A stretch of DNA of 64,000 bases from Bolinopsis microptera (GCF_026151205.1 NC_087075.1:15513628-15577627); one strand, 5' to 3'. Positions 1-11,900 are shown, counted from the first letter of the stretch. Notes: a model not told the origin generated them from the sequence alone. Translations and numbers: made by a program.

Positions 1-1686
1 CTAGCCTCCCCCTAGATGTGACAATAAGTTACCCGGCACACCCTCCTAGCCTCCCCCTAGATGTGACAATAAGTTACCCAGCACACCCTCCTAGCCTCCC
101 CCTAGATGTGACAATAAGTTAACAGGCACACCCTCCTAGCCTCCCCCTAGATGTGACAATAAGTTACCCGGCACACCCTCCTAGCCTCCCCCTAGATGTG
201 ACAATAAGTTACCCGGCACACCCTCCTAGCCTCCCCCTAGATGTGACAATAAGTTACCCGGCACACCCTCCTAGCCTCCCCCTAGATGTGACAATAAGTT
301 ACCCGGCACACCCTCCTAGCCTCCCCCTAGATGTGACAATAAGTTACCCGGCACACCCTCCTAGCCTCCCCCTAGATGTGACAATAAGTTACCCGGCACA
401 CCCTCCTAGCCTCCCCCTAGATGTGACAATAAGTTACCCGGCACACCCTCCTAGCCTCCCCCTAGATGTGACAATAAGTTACCCAGCACACCCTCCTAGC
501 CTCCCCCTAGATGTGACAATAAGTTACCCGGCACACCCTCCTAGCCTCCCCCTAGATGTGACAATAAGTTACCCGGCACACCCTCCTAGCCTCCCCCTAG
601 ATGTGACAATAAGTTACCCGGCACACCCTCCTAGCCTCCCCCTAGATGTGACAATAAGTTACCCAGCACACCCTCCTAGCCTCCCCCTAGATGTGACAAT
701 AAGTTACCCGGCACACCCTCCTAGCCTCCCCCTAGATGTGACAATAAGTTACCCGGCACACCCTCCTAGCCTCCCCTAGATGTGACAATAAGTTACCCGG
801 CACACCCTCCTAGCCTCCCCCTAGATGTGACAATAAGTTACCCGGTACACCCTCCTAGCCTCCCCCTAGATGTGACAATAAGTTACCCGGCACACCCTCC
901 TAGCCTCCCCCTAGATGTGACAATAAGTTACCCAGCACACCCTCCTAGCCTCCCCCTAGATGTGACAATAAGTTACCCGGCACACCCTCCTAGCCTCCCC
1001 CTAGATGTGACAATAAGTTACCCGGCACACCCCCCTAGCCTCCCCCTAGATGTGACAATAAGTTACCCGGCACACCCTCCTAGCCTCCCCCTAGATGTGA
1101 CAATAAGTTACCCAGCACACCCTCCTAGCCTCCCCCTAGATGTGACAATAAGTTACCCGGCACACCCTCCTAGCCTCCCCCTAGATGTGACAATAAGTTA
1201 CCCAGCACACCCTCCTAGCCTCCCCCTAGATGTGACAATAAGTTACCCGGCACACCCTCCTAGCCTCCCCTAGATGTGACAATAAGTTACCCGGCACACC
1301 CCCCTAGCCTCCCCCTAGATGTGACAATAAGTTACCCAGCACACCCCCTAGCCTCCCCCTAGATGTGACAATAAGTTACCCAGCACACTCTCCTAGCCTC
1401 CCCCTAGATGTGACAATAAGTTAACAGGCACACACTCCTAGCCTCCCCCTAGATGTGACAATAAGTTACCCGGCACACCCTCCTAGCCTCCCCCTAGATG
1501 TGACAATAAGTTACCCAGCACACCCTCCTAGCCTCCCCCTAGATGTGACAATAAGTTTCCCAGCACACCCTCCTAGCCTCCCCCTAGATGTGACAATAAG
1601 TTACCCGGCACACCCTCCTAGCCTCCTCCTAGATGTGACAATAATTTACCCGGAACACCCTCCTAGCCTCCCCCTAGATATGACCC
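1..1686. repeat. Minisatellite, 45-bp unit, about 37 copies, open at window edge
   Basis: Units of 45 bp begin with ACAATAAGTTACCCGGCACA and repeat from the first base to about 1686 with only scattered point changes (CCCGG/CCCAG, AACAGG). Because 45 is a multiple of 3 the + strand is open for long stretches (15-residue period TISYPAHPPSLPLDV), but one-base deletions near 775 and 1270 and the lack of any flanking coding signal argue against a gene. Each unit contains a GTTACC core shared with other arrays in the window. The last units (1620-1690) are more diverged, as expected at an array edge. Confidence 0.95.
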
Positions 1687-1689
1687 AGC

Positions 1690-2338
1690 CGTTTCTCATA
1701 CTGAACTGATCATTTTCAAACTGTTAGAATGTGTGATTTCATGCAAATATCATATTCTATAATCGATCTCAATACAGTGTGTGTGATTAACAGATCACTG
1801 ACCATCACCTCCCAGCCCTGGGTTACACCATATCGTCTACAATGCAGTAGACTCCGTCTTGTTAACTGTCAGGCGACAACTTCACCAAATCAGTAGAAAT
1901 TGTACTTGTAAGGGTGGATGAAGTTATCCGTCATTCCTCGTGAAGTGAGTAATACATTGTATTATATACTGTAATACAGTCTGTATCACAAATAAGATGA
2001 ACTAGTAACCGTCTACCAAGACAATAGACTATGTTTATCTCATTACTTCATTAGTCGTTTCTTTGCGTTTCATCGCAACCTGCCTTTTGTTCGTCAGGTG
2101 GAGACTTCTGATACGCTGATTTAATTCATGTGTGGATTTTACAGAAGATCAAAGCCACACCACTAAAGATAACAAAAGGAGATACAGCTTGCAGTTTGCG
2201 CCTGTATAATATCTGTATCTGCGGTGCTGTCTTTCCTGCAAGAATTGGATTATTGGTTTCATTAAATAACAAAGCACCGGAGCACGTCTAGTCTCAGATA
2301 ATGATCCCACACTCAGCTTATGAATAATGTTCCTCGCC
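1690..2338. other. Unique spacer, no gene seen
   Basis: Non-repetitive, moderately AT-rich sequence between two arrays. No ORF with a recognisable product and no RNA gene was seen. Confidence 0.6.
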
Positions 2339-3286
2339 CTAGCTTACTGGTTACCTAGCTTACTGGTTACCTAGCTTACTGGTTACCTAGCTTACTGGTT
2401 ACCTAGCTTACTGGTTACCTAGCTTACTGGTTACCTAGCTTACTGGTTACCTAGCTTACTGGTTACCTAGCTTACTGGTTACCTAGCTTACTGGTTACCT
2501 AGCTTACTGGTTACCTAGCTTACTGGTTACCTAGCTTACTGGTTACCTAGCTTAATGGTTACCTAGCTTACTGGTTACCTAGCTTACTGGTTACCTAGCT
2601 TACTGGTTACCTAGCTTAATGGTTACCTAGCTTACTGGTTACCTAGCTTACTGGTTACCTAGCTTACTGGTTACCTAGCTTACTGGTTACCTAGCTTACT
2701 GGTTACCTAGCTTACTGGTTACCTAGCTTACTGGTTACCTAGCTTACTGGTTACCTAGCTTACTGGTTACCTAGCTTACTGGTTACCTAGCTTACTGGTT
2801 ACCTAGCTTACTGGTTACCTAGCTTACTGGTTACCTAGCTTACTGGTTACCTAGCTTACTGGTTACCTAGCTTACTGGTTACCTAGCTTACTGGTTACCT
2901 AGCTTACTGGTTACCTAGCTTACTGGTTACCTAGCTTACTGGTTACCTAGCTTACTGGTTACCTAGCTTACTGGTTACCTAGCTTACTGGTTACCTAGCT
3001 TACTGGTTACCTAGCTTACTGGTTACCTAGCTTAATGGTTACCTAGCTTACTGGTTACCTAGCTTACTGGTTACCTAGCTTACTGGTTACCTAGCTTACT
3101 GGTTACCTAGCTTACTGGTTACCTAGCTTACTGGTTACCTAGCTTTATGGTTACCTAGCTTACTGGTTACCTAGCTTACTGGTTACCTAGCTTACTGGTT
3201 ACCTAGCTTACTGGTTACCTAGCTTACTGGTTACCTAGCTTACTGGTTACCTAGCTTATTGGTTACCTAGCTTACTAGTTATGTTA
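2339..3286. repeat. Minisatellite, 16-bp unit, about 58 copies
   Basis: Unit TAGCTTACTGGTTACC repeats almost without error; the rare variants are CTTAATGG, CTTTATGG and CTTATTGG. The high homogeneity suggests recent expansion or ongoing homogenisation. Contains the GGTTACC core. The array decays at 3270-3300 into related but irregular sequence. Confidence 0.97.
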
Positions 3287-3567
3287 CCTACTTACCAGTT
3301 GCTTGCCAGACTAACTTTGTGGTTAGCATCGAAATTGTTTACAAGTAGAGTTTATAGACAGCCGTCAACGCATTAGACTTTTGGAGTGTGGGTCGCTGAG
3401 TGGCTTCCTCGTAAAGCTGCTTCAAATTCCTGTGTAGTGTTTCACCTGTTCCTGACATCCATTTCTTAATTTTGCTTCCTGGCCTGGTTTGATAGCTGCC
3501 CATGTGCCCGGTTCAGTTCACAGCTAATCTTACAAAATTGCACTTTTTTGGTTTTTGAGAGAGCCTC

Positions 3568-3614
3568 TAACCTTTTAAACTAGTAACGATCTCTGTTACT
3601 AGTTTAAAAGGTTA
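3568..3614. repeat. Perfect 20-bp inverted repeat (hairpin, 7-base loop)
   Basis: TAACCTTTTAAACTAGTAAC at 3568-3587 is followed by a 7-base loop (GATCTCT) and its exact reverse complement at 3595-3614. It lies in otherwise unique DNA between the 16-bp array and the helicase-like gene. It could be a cruciform or the relic of a small foldback element. Confidence 0.85.
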
Positions 3615-3731
3615 GTATTAACCTTTTTTCGTTAAGACGTTTACTTTATTTTTATATTCGTTACACATTTTGTATTCCATTATATTTAATTACAAAATGA
3701 TTAACCTGCTCATATCAGTGTCGTATTTTAG

Positions 3732-4104
3732 GTACTAGACTCAGGTCAGCGATCAAGCAGCCTATTCCAATTTCTTCGTCAATTAGATCAACATCGATCT
3801 TGAATCAGAATATCAAGGTAAAAATATGTATGTTTACTATAGCACTTGGCCGTTTCACAAGATTTTGATATACTAATATAAGTTTTGAATTTTAATACCA
3901 TTGATCATCCCTATTATAGAGCGACCCTTAATGATTAATTCTTCATCCTAAACAACAATTTAAAATATTCCGCCCTACACATTTGTAGTACAAGATATCT
4001 CATAAAAAAATGATCTACCTTGCTCGCAATAATTGACAGGATAATATATTTTAGGTACCAGATTCCGGTCGGAGATTAAGCTGCGTTTCAGATATTTTCG
4101 TAAG
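3732..4104 (+). other. Pair of duplicated exon-like segments upstream of the helicase gene
   Basis: Segment 3732-3817 follows TATTTTAG and is followed by GTAAAAAT; segment 4055-4104 follows TATTTTAG and is followed by GTAAAG. In one frame the two encode similar starts, TRLRSAIKQP and TRFRSEIKLR. Acceptor-like ends, donor-like ends and similarity at the peptide level suggest a duplicated small exon, possibly 5' exons of the gene at 4314, but no transcript evidence exists here and the rest of the segment is diverged. Confidence 0.3.
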
Positions 4105-4313
4105 GTAAAGATTAACATTAATTTCTTAAATATTAAGGTAATAATATGAATGTAATACTCCACTCCTCACAGCTCTGATTAATCAAAGTTCGTACTTTGT
4201 CCTGAGCACCTGCGGTGCCTCATCTCATTTACAAATTATGTTAACTACATTTAGCTTTAAACTTATATTTATAACAGTTTCATTTATCTCAGAATATCTT
4301 AATTTACTGAACA

Positions 4314-6407
4314 ATGGAGAACTATTTAAAGAACGGAGAAGAAATATTCCTCAAGTTCTGCACCTCTAATGACAAACGACCCACTGATGACAAACGACCC
4401 ACTATGTTGCCGAGAGCTCCAGATCAGACGTATATAGACAGGTACCCGGATAGTAGTAGTGACTTCGAAGATGAACGACGACGACAATCTGATTATGAGG
4501 CCGAAGTTATGGTGTATAGGGCATTGGAGAAATTACCGGACAATAAGATCATCGTTCTTCATAACTTTCAATTCACGCACTTCCAATACTATTTGTGCGA
4601 TAAAAATCATGTGAAAAAGGGTTGTCGTTCATGTAGATCTAAAGATATTGTAGGGGAGTGCGATTTTTTAATTTTATGTCCAGGCTCCATTGTTATAATC
4701 GAAGTTAAGAACATGTCTCACATTGAGATCGATGATGTTGCGATTAACAAGGAAGAGCACTATCGAGCATTATTTGGTACGTTCAAAAAGTCAGTTAAGC
4801 AGAGAAAGAAGATAGAATCTCTGATTCAATGTATGGACAAGGACACAACTATATGTCAGTTCACTGCATATCCTAATTTCAAAAAACAATTTAAAGGACA
4901 GTTCCTGGCTAGTGAAAATATAGGATTTCAGCTAAGCGATTTAGAATTATCAACAGTGATATTTCATGAGGACATATCAAGTTTTGGTTCTTGGTGGAAT
5001 AACAACGCAGCAATAGCTCAAGATACAACGTCAACAGTTAATGATGCATTTCAAAAAGTTAGAGATATCTTACTTGCTATATGGTCTACCGATAAATACT
5101 ACGATAAATCGAAATGTAGTTTAGGAAACTGCATATCAAACATTGATGAACGGCTCAGATCAGGAAAATTTATTTTTTTACCAAAAAAAGGGAAGAAGGG
5201 TGCACAGAATCCTGGAGTTGTAACAGCTCCTGCTGTTATCAAAAACTATGTCAAAGTGGATAACCTGACAGCAGAACAAAGTAAAGCGTTCGAATCAAGC
5301 GAGGATCTGTTGTGGATTAATGGACCCGCAGGAGCGGGGAAAAGTGTGATACTTTGCGGTAGAATGATACAACTTGTACAACAACTTAATGAGGACAATA
5401 AAGTTGTGTTATTCAAATTCGGCGGTGAAGGTAATAACTGTGAGCTGTATCAGAGTGCATTAAAGAATGCTGATGTCGACTGTCGAGAGACCAGCATGTC
5501 TGACGTCACAGAACTAGTTACTCTAATATCAGAGAGTGAGTGTAAAGTTATCATTGTAGAGATAACACATGGGGATATACAGAAGTTAACAGACACAATC
5601 AGTGCTGTGACCAACTGTCACATATTTATTGATGATATACAGGAGTTATTATATTACAGCTCAACTAAGAAGTGTAGTGTGCTGATGGACAAGTTGTTAT
5701 TATTAAAGTGCACTGTCATGGTTGCATGTGACATGGCACAGGGTTTTTGGAGTTTGAATAAAAAGGGAATTATTGACGACCTGAGAAGGATATCTGACAA
5801 ACTATCATCCACTCAGTTGGTACGCTTATCAATGAGCCTTAGGAACACATGTGATTTATCTGACATCTTATGTGTAATACGAGAACAATTAAGAGAATTT
5901 TCAGAAATACCTGATGTATTAGATATGATTTTACCTACACAATTGCAAGGACACTTCATACACGGTACATTGCCTGTCATGCATGTGTTTAATGATTTCA
6001 ATGTTACTAGTATTATGCATGTATTTAATAATGAATTAGATAGATTGTGTGATGAATTAAATTATTCTGATATAGGTATAGTACATACTGATGTCACTAG
6101 TAGTGTAGAGTCACTAGTTAAGAACAGTGTTAATATGAGATGTGATAACACTGATAGTAAGATTGCAGTGTGTGACAGTGCGGATAGTTCCTCTGCAGAG
6201 TGGCCAGCTGTAATAGTACTGCTCACAGTGAGGTGGTACAGTAGTGAGGAGCTGGACCTGACTCACCTTTACTTAGCGTTATCCAGAGCACGTGTTTACT
6301 GCTCTGTTGTTATATTCCCATTGGAGGGTAGAACATTAGACGATGCACCTCACATGTTACCTTTGTTAGATAAACTGAGTAACTTTGCTCGTATTATACG
6401 GCATTAA
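4314..6407 (+). CDS. NERD-domain nuclease / superfamily-1-like helicase protein, 697 aa
   Basis: Intact single-exon reading frame. Residues about 60-135 fit a NERD (nuclease-related, PD-(D/E)XK-like) domain: an acidic ExD pair (GECDFLIL, about 115-117) then IIEVKN (about 129-133). A P-loop ATPase follows: Walker A GPAGAGKS at about 337-344, Walker B-like IFIDDIQE at about 437-444, an RLSMSLRNT motif near 508 and a C-terminal LYLALSRAR (motif VI-like) near 655. This NERD plus DUF2075/UvrD-type helicase order is known from bacterial and some animal proteins and implies DNA or RNA processing, perhaps defence; substrate is not knowable from sequence. The N-terminus has a direct repeat (DDKRPT twice). 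The start Met at 4314 is the first in frame; a possible 3' splice site (TTTATCTCAG) lies about 30 bases before it, so upstream exons are possible. Intronless structure may mean a retrogene or horizontal origin. Confidence 0.8.
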   Translation: MENYLKNGEEIFLKFCTSNDKRPTDDKRPTMLPRAPDQTYIDRYPDSSSDFEDERRRQSDYEAEVMVYRALEKLPDNKIIVLHNFQFTHFQYYLCDKNHVKKGCRSCRSKDIVGECDFLILCPGSIVIIEVKNMSHIEIDDVAINKEEHYRALFGTFKKSVKQRKKIESLIQCMDKDTTICQFTAYPNFKKQFKGQFLASENIGFQLSDLELSTVIFHEDISSFGSWWNNNAAIAQDTTSTVNDAFQKVRDILLAIWSTDKYYDKSKCSLGNCISNIDERLRSGKFIFLPKKGKKGAQNPGVVTAPAVIKNYVKVDNLTAEQSKAFESSEDLLWINGPAGAGKSVILCGRMIQLVQQLNEDNKVVLFKFGGEGNNCELYQSALKNADVDCRETSMSDVTELVTLISESECKVIIVEITHGDIQKLTDTISAVTNCHIFIDDIQELLYYSSTKKCSVLMDKLLLLKCTVMVACDMAQGFWSLNKKGIIDDLRRISDKLSSTQLVRLSMSLRNTCDLSDILCVIREQLREFSEIPDVLDMILPTQLQGHFIHGTLPVMHVFNDFNVTSIMHVFNNELDRLCDELNYSDIGIVHTDVTSSVESLVKNSVNMRCDNTDSKIAVCDSADSSSAEWPAVIVLLTVRWYSSEELDLTHLYLALSRARVYCSVVIFPLEGRTLDDAPHMLPLLDKLSNFARIIRH

Positions 6408-6515
6408 ATTATATATTACTGTGTAATAACGTTGGTGGGTGACTAGTTCAATTTTTCAGAAACATGTATACACAAGCCTTCAATGCGTTGATTAATTGAC
6501 GATTTTTGAAATTTT

Positions 6516-6601
6516 GACCCAGCCGGGATTCGAACTCGCAACCTCCGGGTTAAAGGGCCAAGGCTAACCAATTGTACTAACCAATTACGCCACTGAGGCG
6601 A
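6516..6601 (-). ncRNA. tRNA-like sequence (tRNA pseudogene or SINE head)
   Basis: On the minus strand an A-box-like stretch (CAGTGGCGTAATTGG) and a good B box (GAGTTCGAATCCC) are spaced as in a tRNA. The segment AATTGGTTAG is duplicated in the D-arm region and the acceptor ends do not pair, so it is not a functional tRNA. Flanks are AT-rich and no clear SINE tail is seen. Confidence 0.6.
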
Positions 6602-7910
6602 CATTTGTACAAATATATTAGGCTAGCAATTATGACTTGTAGATAATTTCACCCACTAACCTAAGTATTGTTATTATTTAATTGTGTTTCCTTTTTGATT
6701 TATTGCTAAATATTACAGTGTTTTGTATCGAAATGTTTTATACAATAATATGAATGGGCCTGAATAAACATAGTAATTACATTACTGTCATTCGTGGTTT
6801 GGAAACAGAAAAATTACTCCAATTATGAAAAATGTCAAAAAGTAAAAAAGGTACTAGTCTGCCTAATAATCTATTAGCTATTGGTTATTAATATAATTCA
6901 CTTACAGTTATAATAGCAGAAAATAGATTCTAAAATGGATTCTAAAATAGATTCTAAAATAGATTCTAAAATAGATTCTAAAATAGATTCTATTTTTTTT
7001 TCTATAAAGTACAGAACTTGAAACTAGATTTTGAGAAAAGCAAAACATTTGTCCGGAAAACGTAGCCATCTTAGAAAAGCGATAAAATTAATTCACAATT
7101 GTCCACTGAAAAACATCGTAGATAACAGGTCAACGCAACGTCGCGTTGCCCATGATATGAACGGTTATCAAACTGTCAACCAAAGCAAAGAGAACAGATG
7201 GCAACTAAATTGTCCGATTATATGCGCGCGCGAATTTTATAAAAACTGCACGGGTCGAATTACTGCAATGCGCGCAATTTGTTGAGCGTGCTAAATCCCT
7301 TTAATTTACAGTCGATTTGCGATTGGGTTACGGTTGGAATCAGATTGGAGGGTTAAAGTTTCGAAATTCGAATAATAGTCAATCAAGGCCACATAAAGAA
7401 CGTTTTACAAATATTACGTAATAAATGAGTAAAGAGTTTTGTTTATTTGGGGACCAGCTTTTGGCTTTGCTTTCTGGCCAATGTTTACTTCAAATATATG
7501 TAATATATTAAGACTTACTGGGCCGCGCTCATGGCCTGTCATTCCGCCGAATCTTTATTATTTTTATGAACATAATAGCCTGAGGTCCCCAGGTAAATTA
7601 GGACGCAATGAAACTACCGGACCACGATGTATGGGGACTTGCCACCCCATGGCAACATCAAAATATATCGACTCTGTTATTACATCGCTTCCTGTTAATA
7701 TAAAACTCCGTTATATTTATATTACAAATTAATTATGCTAATTAGGCTCTCGAGAACTGTTTAGTCCTGCATTATCACTTTAAAAAGCAAAAAACTGTGC
7801 GCTAAAACATGTTGCAAACACTCGACAAATCAATTAATTCACCACAAAATATATTTGACCCATATTATCCATCGGCCTCAGTTTCAATTTTATCTCTACA
7901 AAGGATTTTA
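6602..7910. other. AT-rich intergenic region with a short 14-bp repeat
   Basis: No gene recognised. At about 6925-6990 the unit TTCTAAAATAGA repeats about five times and ends in a T-run. The ORFs here are short and without recognisable motifs. Confidence 0.6.
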
Positions 7911-8375
7911 TCAGCTCTTTATGAAAAAGACTTTATCCTTCTCTTTTGCCTCACCTCCTAGCTTGACTAAGAGTAAGTCTCTTTGAATTTGGCGTTTTTC
8001 AGTAGATCGATCTGGACAGACGAAAACAGTTTTCTTCTCAGTTATCTTCTCTGTTATTCTCAGATTCTTAGTGTTGGCGACAAGCTGATCAACAACTATT
8101 GAGCTTACTACTTTTACTTTGACGGGCCGCGCAGTAACTGAATTGCCTTTAAATGTCCTGCCAATTCTGCACGCTTCAACTATCTTCGGTTTCTGTCCAA
8201 TGTTTTGGAAAATCTCGCTAACTGTGTCAATAAGATCGCTATCGCTCCCTTCTGACAGACCAAATACAATGACGTTGCGACTGCGGTCCTCTTCCTCAAC
8301 AACACGTTTGACTACGCTTTTAAGCGTTTCCGAACTGATGACTTGCTTAGTTGGCCGTGAGTGTGAATTCTTCAC
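7911..8375 (-). pseudogene. Non-LTR retrotransposon ORF1-like fragment (RRM-type nucleic-acid-binding)
   Basis: The 154-residue frame carries the layout of LINE ORF1 proteins of the CR1/L2/RTE-like groups: RSRNVIVFGLSE, then an acidic loop, VEACRIG, ARPVKVKV and a basic C-terminal part (STEKRQIQRDLL). In complete relatives this follows a coiled coil or zinc finger and is followed by ORF2; neither is joined here. The frame stops soon after VFFIKS, where full-length proteins continue with a short FxxxG motif, so it looks truncated at both ends. It points away from the LINE ORF2 at 11905 and need not belong to the same copy. Confidence 0.65.
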
Positions 8376-8559
8376 GATTGAGCTGTACGTTTTGAATTCG
8401 GTATTAACTGGAATTCGGTTTTAACAGGTAAAATTTATAATGTATTAAAAAATAATTGTATACAACTATCACATTACATCCTATTTATTGCCAGAGTTAG
8501 GAGTAATGACATTAAAAGCAACAAATAACAAAATTTAAAACTCACGATTTCACGGCCTC

Positions 8560-8690
8560 TCATATCTGGTTCCTGATTGGCCAGGTCCTCTCATAGTGAT
8601 GCACGTGACCGTTAAGGACCAGGTTCACTCCGTGTTCCACCAGTAAAGTCTCGTAATACTCCCGCCACCAGGTACACTCCGTGTTCCACC
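8560..8690 (-). pseudogene. Purple acid phosphatase-like (metallophosphoesterase) exon fragment
   Basis: The minus strand encodes YYETLLVEHGVNLVLNGHVH then HYERTWPI before a stop at 8560. The GHxHxYER block (GHVHHYER) is the last metal-binding motif of purple acid phosphatases (acid phosphatase type 7), whose usual form is VDLxxxGHxHxYERxxP. The upstream part of this peptide (YYETLLVEHGV) is the seed of the 49-bp array next door. No other phosphatase motif is found nearby and the TGA shortly after WPIRNQI is not preceded by a clear donor, so I treat it as an exon fragment or pseudogene. Confidence 0.7.
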
Positions 8691-11600
8691 AGTAAAGTCT
8701 CGTAATACTCCCACCACCAGGTCCACTCCGTGTTCCACCAGTAAAGTCTCGTAATACTCCCACCACCAGGTACACTCCGTGTTCCACCAGTAAAGTCTCG
8801 TAATACTCCCACCACCAGGTCCACTCCGTGTTCCACCAGTAAAGTCTCGTAATACTCCCACCACCAGGTCCACTGCGTGTTCCACCAGTAAAGTCTCGTA
8901 ATACTCCCACCACCAGGTACACTCCGTGTTCCACCAGTAAAGTCTCGTAATACTCCCACCACCAGGTCCACTCCGTGTTCCACCAGTAAAGTCTCGTAAT
9001 ACTCCCACCACCAGGTACACTCCGTGTTCCACCAGTAAAGTCTCGTAATACTCCCACCACCAGGTACACTCCGTGTTCCACCAGTAAAGTCTCGTAATAC
9101 TCCCACCGCCAGGTACACTCCGTGTTCCACCAGTAAAGTCTCGTAATACTCCCACCACCAGGTCCACTCGTAATACTCCCACCACCAGGTCCACTCCGTG
9201 TTCCACCAGTAAAGTCTCGTAATACTCCCACCACCAGGTCCACTCCGTGTTCCACCAGTAAAGTCTCGTAATACTCCCACCACCAGGTCCACTCCGTGTT
9301 CCACCAGTAAAGTCTCGTAATACTCCCACCACCAGGTCCACTCCGTGTTCCACCAGTAAAGTCTCGTAATACTCCCACCACCAGGTCCACTCCGTGTTCC
9401 ACCAGTAAAGTCTCGTAATACTCCCACCACCAGGTCCACTCCGTGTTCCACCAGTAAAGACTCGTAATACTCCCACCACCAGGTACACTCCGTGTTCCAC
9501 CAGTAAAGTCTCGTAATACTCCCACCACCAGGTCCACTCCGTGTTCCACCAGTAAAGTCTCGTAATACTCCCACCACCAGGTACACTCCGTGTTCCACCA
9601 GTAAAGTCTCGTAATACTCCCACCGCCAGGTACACTCCGTGTTCCACCAGTAAAGTCTCGTAATACTCCCACCACCAGGTCCACTCCGTGTTCCACCAGT
9701 AAAGTCTCGTAATACTCCCACCACCAGGTACACTCCGTGTTCCACCAGTAAAGTCTCGTAATACTCCCACCACCAGGTACACTCCGTGTTCCACCAGTAA
9801 AGTCTCGTAATACTCCCACCGCCAGGTACACTCCGTGTTCCACCAGTAAAGTCTCGTAATACTCCCACCACCAGGTACACTCCGTGTTCCACCAGTAAAG
9901 TCTCGTAATACTCCCACCACCAGGTACACTCCGTGTTCCACCAGTAAAGTCTCGTAATACTCCCACCACCAGGTCCACTCCGTGTTCCACCAGTAAAGTC
10001 TCTTAATACTCCCACCACCAGGTCCACTCCGTGTTCCACCAGTAAAGTCTCGTAATACTCCAACCACCAGGTCCACTCCGTGTTCCACCAGTAAAGTCTC
10101 GTAATACTCCCACCACCAGGTACACTCCGTGTTCCACCAGTAAAGTCTCGTAATACTCCCACCACCAGGTCCACTCCGTGTTCCACCAGTAAAGTCTCGT
10201 AATACTCCCACCACCAGGTCCACTCCGTGTTCCACCAGTAAAGTCTCGTAATACTTCCACCACCAGGTCCACTCCGTGTTCCACCAGTAAAGTCTCGTAG
10301 TACTCCCACCACCAGGTCCACTCCGTGTTCCACCAGTAAAGTCTCGTAATACTCCCACCACCAGGTACACTCCGTGTTCCACCAGTAAAGTCTCGTAATA
10401 CTCCCACCACCAGGTACACTCCGTGTTCCACCAGTAAAGTCTCGTAATACTCCCACCACCAGGTACACTCCGTGTTCCACCAGTAAAGTCTCGTAATACT
10501 CCCACCACCAGGTACACTCCGTGTTCCACCAGTAAAGTCTCGTAATACTCCCACCACCAGGTCCACTCCGTGTTCCACCAGTAAAGTCTCGTAATACTCC
10601 CACCACCAGGTCCACTCCGTGTTCCACCAGTAAAGTCTCGTAATACTCCCACAACCAGGTCCACTCCGTGTTCCACCAGTAAAGTCTCGTAATACTCCCA
10701 CCACCAGGTCCACTCCGTGTTCCACCAGTAAAGTCTCGTAATACTCCCACCACCAGGTCCACTCCGTGTTCCACCAGTAAAGTCTCGTAATACTCCCACC
10801 ACCAGGTACACTCCGTGTTCCACCAGTAAAGTCTCGTAATACTCCCACCACCAGGTACACTCCGTGTTCCACCAGTAAAGTCTCGTAATACTCCCACCAC
10901 CAGGTCCACTCCGTGTTCCACCAGTAAAGTCTCGTAATACTCCCACCACCAGGTACACTCCGTGTTCCACCAGTAAAGTTTCGTAATACTCCCACCACCA
11001 GGTCCACTCCGTGTTCCACCAGTAAAGTCTCGTAATACTCCCACCACCAGGTACACTCCGTGTTCCACCAGTAAAGTCTCGTAATACTCCCACCACCAGG
11101 TCCACTCCGTGTTCCACCAGTAAAGTCTCGTAATACTCCCACCACCAGGTACACTCCGTGTTCCACCAGTAAAGTCTCGTAATACTCCCACCACCAGGTA
11201 CACTCCGTGTTCCACCAGTAAAGTCTCGTAATACTCCCACCACCAGGTACACTCCGTGTTCCACCAGTAAAGTCTCGTAATACTCCCACCACCAGGTACA
11301 CTCCGTGTTCCACCAGTAAAGTCTCGTAATACTCCCACCACCAGGTCCACTCCGTGTTCCACCAGTAAAGTCTCGTAATACTCCCACCACCAGGTCCACT
11401 CCGTGTTCCACCAGTAAAGTCTCGTAATACTCCCACCACCAGGTCCACCAGTAAAGTCTCGTAATACTCCCACCACCAGGTCGACTCCATGTTCCACCAG
11501 TAAAGTCTCGTAATACTCCCACCACCAGGTACACTCCGTGTTCCACCAGTAAAGTTGCGTAATACTCCCACCACCAGGTCCACTCCGTGTTCCACCAGTA

Positions 11601-11900
11601 AAGTCTCGTAATACTCCCACCACCAGGTCCACTCCGTGTTCCACCAGTAAAGTCTCGTAATACTCCCACCACCAGGTCCACTCCGTGTTCCACCAGTAAA
11701 GTCTCGTAATACTCCCACCACCAGGTCCACTCCGTGTTCCACCAGTAAAGTCTCGTATTACTCCCACCACCAGGTCCACTCCGTGTTCCACCAGTAAAGT
11801 CTCGTAATACTCCCACCACCAGGTACACTCCGTGTTCCACCAGTAAAGTCTCGTAATACTCCCACCACCAGGTACACTCCGTGTTCCACCAGTAAAGTCT
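8630..11900. repeat. Minisatellite, 49-bp unit, about 66 copies, derived from phosphatase coding sequence
   Basis: The unit on the minus strand reads as ...EYYETLLVEHGV(D/Y)LV..., i.e. the same bases as the acid-phosphatase fragment at its low-coordinate end. As 49 is not a multiple of 3, the three frames rotate and no stop falls in the unit, so three overlapping minus-strand ORFs of 476-1113 residues arise; these are by-products. The main variation is a G/T switch giving D or Y. A few units are short (near 9165, 11450) and a few carry private changes. The array ends abruptly at LINE ORF2. Confidence 0.95.

Noticed and set aside
153-1709. Plus-strand ORFs TISYPAHPPSLPLDV in the first array
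   Set aside because: The unit length is a multiple of 3, which alone keeps the frame open; one-base deletions break it and there is no non-repeat coding flank.
2339-3286. CRISPR array
   Set aside because: Direct repeats without unique spacers, in animal DNA and without cas genes. The same holds for all other arrays in the window.
6516-6601. Functional tRNA gene
   Set aside because: B box is good, but the D-arm is duplicated and the acceptor stem does not pair.
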